A stretch of 64,000 nt of DNA from Marinobacter sp. LA51 (GTDB lineage Bacteria > Pseudomonadota > Gammaproteobacteria > Pseudomonadales > Oleiphilaceae). The notes below the pieces were generated by a model. It did not search any database and was not told the origin of the DNA. It saw nothing but the letters and a program-made list of their open reading frames with translations. The position numbers and the translations under genes are program-made. The DNA is taken from the NCBI RefSeq assembly GCF_030297175.1, contig NZ_AP028070.1:3162001-3226000 (forward strand), in the 5' to 3' direction. This document shows, one piece after another, positions 61,425 to 64,000 of the stretch (the first letter of the stretch is position 1; each line of letters starts with the position of its first letter).

Positions 61425-62161
61425 ACCGCTTGGTCGGTTACGGTGTGAAACGGGGGCGTCTGGTGCAGGTAAGACATAGTCAGCGCATCCAACATAGACC
61501 ATAAGATATCCAACTTGAACTGGAGAATTTCGAGGGCCCGGTTCTGCTGAACCCCAGTGACGAAGAAATCGAGGGTGATGGTCAGGCCGTGTTCCACGTC
61601 GCGACGGGCTTCCGACAGCCGCTTGCGGAAATAGCCATAGCCAGCAGGATCAATCCAGGGATAGTATTGCGGCCAGCTGGCCAACCGGGACTGGTGAATT
61701 TCCGGCGCAAACAGTTCGGTCAGTGACGAACATGCGGCTTCCTGCCAGCTGGCCTGGCGAGCAAAGTTGCGATAGGCATCTACTGCAAACCGTACCCCCG
61801 GTAAGACGTGGCGTTCGTCTATCACTTCTTCCCGGGTCAGCCCCACTGCCTCCGCCAAGTTGAGCCAGGCCTCGATACCACCGGCATCGCCATCGTGGCC
61901 GTCATGATCAAGAATCCGCTGCAACCACAGCCGACGCACCGAAGGATCTGGGCAGTTCGCCATGATGGCGGCGTCTTTCTGAGGAATCTGGATCTGGTAG
62001 TAGTACCGATTCGCCACCCAGCCGCGGATCTGCTCGGGCGTGCATTGCCCGGCATACATGGCTTTATGGTAGGGGTGGTGTATATGGTAAAACTGGCCCT
62101 TGGCGCGCAGGGCCTGCTCAAATTCAGACCGGCTCATTGCGGCAATGGTGTCAGCGTTCAT
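61406..62161 (-). CDS. pqqC: Pyrroloquinoline-quinone synthase PqqC
   Basis: PqqC is the cofactor-free oxidase that completes ring closure of PQQ. It has 251 residues, the family norm. Landmarks are [60 protein letters not shown] and the C-terminal [20 protein letters not shown]. Its ATG overlaps the pqqB stop (ATGA). Confidence 0.97.
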   Translation of the reverse strand: MNADTIAAMSRSEFEQALRAKGQFYHIHHPYHKAMYAGQCTPEQIRGWVANRYYYQIQIPQKDAAIMANCPDPSVRRLWLQRILDHDGHDGDAGGIEAWLNLAEAVGLTREEVIDERHVLPGVRFAVDAYRNFARQASWQEAACSSLTELFAPEIHQSRLASWPQYYPWIDPAGYGYFRKRLSEARRDVEHGLTITLDFFVTGVQQNRALEILQFKLDILWSMLDALTMSYLHQTPPFHTVTDQAVWHRGL

Positions 62162-63087
62162 AGCGGCCCCGACAAATCGATGTGCATCCCGTCCCAGGCG
62201 ACCTCAATACCGTGCCGACTCAGTTCAGCACGCTCCGGCGAATCCTCGTCCAGAATCGGATTGGTGTTGTTGATGTGAATCAGGATCTTACGACTGGCCA
62301 GCATTGTACCCAGCACGTCAATCATGCCACCCGCGCCGCTTTGAGCCAGGTGCCCCATAGCCTGCCCAGTCTTGGTGCCGACCTCCTGGCGAATCATTTC
62401 ATCGTCGTGCCAGACAGTACCGTCAACCAACAGAACATCGGCAATACGCATCCAGGCCAACAGGCGCTGATCCGGCTTACCAAGGCCCGGCGCGTAGAGC
62501 ACCCGGGTGCCTGTGCGAGTGTCCCTCAGGAATAGGCCGATGTTGTCACCCGGATGAGGGTTGTCCCGTCTCGGCGAATAAGGCGGCGCGTTGCTCAGCA
62601 ACGGAATCGCTGTGAGCTCAATCGAAGGCGCACAGGGAATGGTGAACGCCTGTTGCTCCGAGGCTTCAATGGATCGCCAGTTTAAGCCGCCGTTCCAGTG
62701 ACCGAGCATGAGGAACAAGGGAAAGCCGGAGCTGAGGTCGTCATGAACCTGTCGGGTGCACCAGACATCGAGCGGCAGACCCTCGCGTAACGACAGCAAG
62801 CCGGTGGTGTGGTCAACTTGGCTGTCCATCAGAACAATGGCGTTGATGCCGGTGTCCCTGAGAGCGCGACCTGGCTGCATGGCAGGGAAAGCCGCCAGCT
62901 GGGCACGAATGTCTGGTGAGGCGTTGATGAGAATCCAGTGCTTACCATCCTCACTGATGGCAATAGAGGACTGGGTGCGGGCCTGCGCGTTCAGGGTACC
63001 GTTTCGGAACCCGGCACAGTTGCGACAATTACAGTTCCACTGGGGGAACCCTCCGCCTGCGGCGGAACCAAGCACTCGAACCTGCAT
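62158..63087 (-). CDS. pqqB: PQQ biosynthesis hydroxylase PqqB
   Basis: PqqB belongs to the metallo-beta-lactamase fold and was shown in other species to hydroxylate Tyr of the Glu-Tyr intermediate. It has 309 residues. [19 protein letters not shown] starts the mature fold, [10 protein letters not shown] and the metal-binding [17 protein letters not shown] follow, and HINNTNPIL is near the end. The start at 63087 ([12 protein letters not shown]) fits the family; the longer frame to 63120 adds 11 residues without support. Confidence 0.96.
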   Translation of the reverse strand: MQVRVLGSAAGGGFPQWNCNCRNCAGFRNGTLNAQARTQSSIAISEDGKHWILINASPDIRAQLAAFPAMQPGRALRDTGINAIVLMDSQVDHTTGLLSLREGLPLDVWCTRQVHDDLSSGFPLFLMLGHWNGGLNWRSIEASEQQAFTIPCAPSIELTAIPLLSNAPPYSPRRDNPHPGDNIGLFLRDTRTGTRVLYAPGLGKPDQRLLAWMRIADVLLVDGTVWHDDEMIRQEVGTKTGQAMGHLAQSGAGGMIDVLGTMLASRKILIHINNTNPILDEDSPERAELSRHGIEVAWDGMHIDLSGPL

Positions 63088-63140
63088 GGGAAGTATCCAC
63101 TGAGAGAAACACCGGCGCAATTGCGCCGGCCGGTTCTCAC

Positions 63141-63212
63141 TCAGCGGTTGGCGAAGTACATAGTGACTTCAAAGCCGATCCGCAGGTCTTCGTAAGCGGG
63201 TTTAGTCCACAT
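63141..63212 (-). CDS. pqqA: PQQ precursor peptide PqqA
   Basis: PqqA is the ribosomal peptide from which PQQ is built. Its 23 residues start [20 protein letters not shown] and end ANR. Glu15 and Tyr19, spaced Glu-x-x-x-Tyr, are the residues joined by PqqE. AGAGGTGAG lies just upstream of ATG 63212. It is first in pqqABCDEH. Confidence 0.96.
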   Translation of the reverse strand: MWTKPAYEDLRIGFEVTMYFANR

Positions 63213-63436
63213 AATGCTCACCTCTTGTCATGATTGTTAGCGCATTGAGTGTGATCACCGGAGTGACCGACTACACGCTTTCAATGTAGCGACAGAGGCT
63301 TTAGGCCAACATGGTACTTTAGAACCGTTTTACTACACCACAAAGTAGCACCGTCCTGGCTCTGAGGTCGCATTGAGACCTGACACCCGCCCCGTAGCAT
63401 GGAACAAGCAAAATAATAACTTTCAGGAGTTCCATG
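63213..63436. promoter_or_regulatory. Divergent control region between pqqA and the FMN-binding gene
   Basis: No gene is seen in 224 bases. TACTTT (63315-63320) and AAAGTA (63342-63347) form an inverted pair about 105 bases upstream of pqqA that could be a regulator site. Promoter elements are not clear on either strand. Confidence 0.35.
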
Positions 63437-64000
63437 ATGGCCAGGCGACTCGCACCCTTGCTGTTCCTTCTTTTACTGTTCCCGGGGGTGTCCGGGGCTG
63501 AACTTACCGATAGCCGACGCGACCTGATTCGCTCCCTGTTTCCCTCTGCTACTACCATTGAGGAGAAACTGTCCGATGTCCCCGTCTATCCGGTCTATCA
63601 ATTGCAGGAGCTGCTGGGCTACGCCTACGAGTCCACCGATCTGAGTCGGCTTCAGGGGTTCGCCGGCAAACCTATCCGGATGATGATCGGACTGGACACC
63701 CAGGGTCGATTTACCGGAGTCGAAGTGCTGCATCATCACGAACCGGTCTTTCTCCACGGTCTCGGGGAAGAGCCCTTGTTTGAGTTTGTCGACCAGTATG
63801 AAGGTCGCTCCCTGCGGGAGCAGATCGTGGTGCAATCGTCATACGCCGGCAAGCAAGGTAAAACCTCGGACGGCGACGTGGTGTACTTCGACGGCGTCAG
63901 CAAGGCCACGGTATCCGTGCTCATCATCAACGACACCGTGCTGTCTTCTGCCCTTAAGGTTGCCCGCCAGAAGCTGGAAGCTTTTGCCCAGACTACCCCA
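63437..64000 (+). CDS. NosR/NirI-type FMN-binding protein (3' truncated)
   Basis: The first 188 residues of a protein that runs off the window. Residues 1-20 form a signal peptide or membrane anchor (LAPLLFLLLLFPGVSGAE). Residues 35-185 resemble the periplasmic FMN_bind domain of NosR/NirI: FPSATTIEEKLSDVPVYPVY, MMIGLDTQGRFTGVEVLHHH EPVFLHGLGEEPLFEFVDQY, and the flavinylation region DGVSKATVSVLI (152-163). In classical members the middle reads SGAT; here Lys replaces Gly. Full-length relatives continue with membrane helices and 4Fe-4S clusters. It is divergent from pqqA, suggesting a redox link to PQQ dehydrogenases. Of two adjacent ATGs the second is better spaced from CAGGAG. Confidence 0.7.
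   Translation, partial: MARRLAPLLFLLLLFPGVSGAELTDSRRDLIRSLFPSATTIEEKLSDVPVYPVYQLQELLGYAYESTDLSRLQGFAGKPIRMMIGLDTQGRFTGVEVLHHHEPVFLHGLGEEPLFEFVDQYEGRSLREQIVVQSSYAGKQGKTSDGDVVYFDGVSKATVSVLIINDTVLSSALKVARQKLEAFAQTTP

Overview
The window reads as chromosome of a marine gammaproteobacterium, most like Marinobacter or a close relative. This is inferred from gene content and order, not from a search. The supporting signs are the pseudomonad-type order grpE-dnaK-dnaJ-dapB-carAB-greA / ftsH-folP-glmM-tpiA-secG-tRNALeu-rimP-nusA-infB-rbfA-truB-rpsO-pnp, a wax ester synthase, a NhaD sodium antiporter, a membrane-type Mqo, and a P. aeruginosa-like pqq-erc locus. No insertion sequence, prophage, integrase or CRISPR array was seen.

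Layout. 1-4.2 kb (+): the end of a LivF-type ABC ATPase, then DUF3015, a DUF4105/Lnb-type protein with a probable outer-membrane barrel, and a lipoprotein hydrolase. 4.3-29.6 kb (almost all -): the housekeeping block for RNA decay, translation initiation, transcription elongation, cell envelope precursors, arginine/pyrimidine and lysine synthesis, and the DnaK chaperone system. It contains two clear leader regions with terminators between promoter and first gene (rimP-nusA-infB and carAB). 29.7-37.7 kb: SOS-controlled recN, fur, bamE, rnfH-ratA, a neurotransmitter-symporter family transporter, smpB, wax ester synthase and the tmRNA gene ssrA. 37.7-47.1 kb: exoD, cheV, a coiled-coil lipoprotein, and a minus-strand set made of an ATP-grasp ligase, a large unrecognised protein with a possible Cys-His-Asn triad, and an acetolactate synthase, followed by mqo. 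47.4-54.8 kb: nhaD, a CaCA exchanger, plsC, msrB-msrA, a metallophosphoesterase, a CarS-like membrane protein and fumC. 54.8-64 kb: a small unknown gene, an ErcS-like hybrid kinase, an ErcA-like alcohol dehydrogenase, pqqH-E-D-C-B-A, and divergently a truncated NosR/NirI-type FMN-binding protein.

Working together: the pqq genes make the cofactor of quinoprotein alcohol dehydrogenases and the erc genes next to them probably sense or tune that pathway. SmpB and ssrA, encoded 1.7 kb apart, form the ribosome rescue system. MsrA and MsrB repair both methionine sulfoxide epimers. NhaD and the CaCA exchanger form a cation-handling pair suited to salt water.

The least explained pieces are the ATP-grasp / Cys-His-Asn protein pair (42.2-45.5 kb), the DUF4105-barrel fusion (1.4-3.3 kb), and the two candidate attenuators upstream of rimP and carA.
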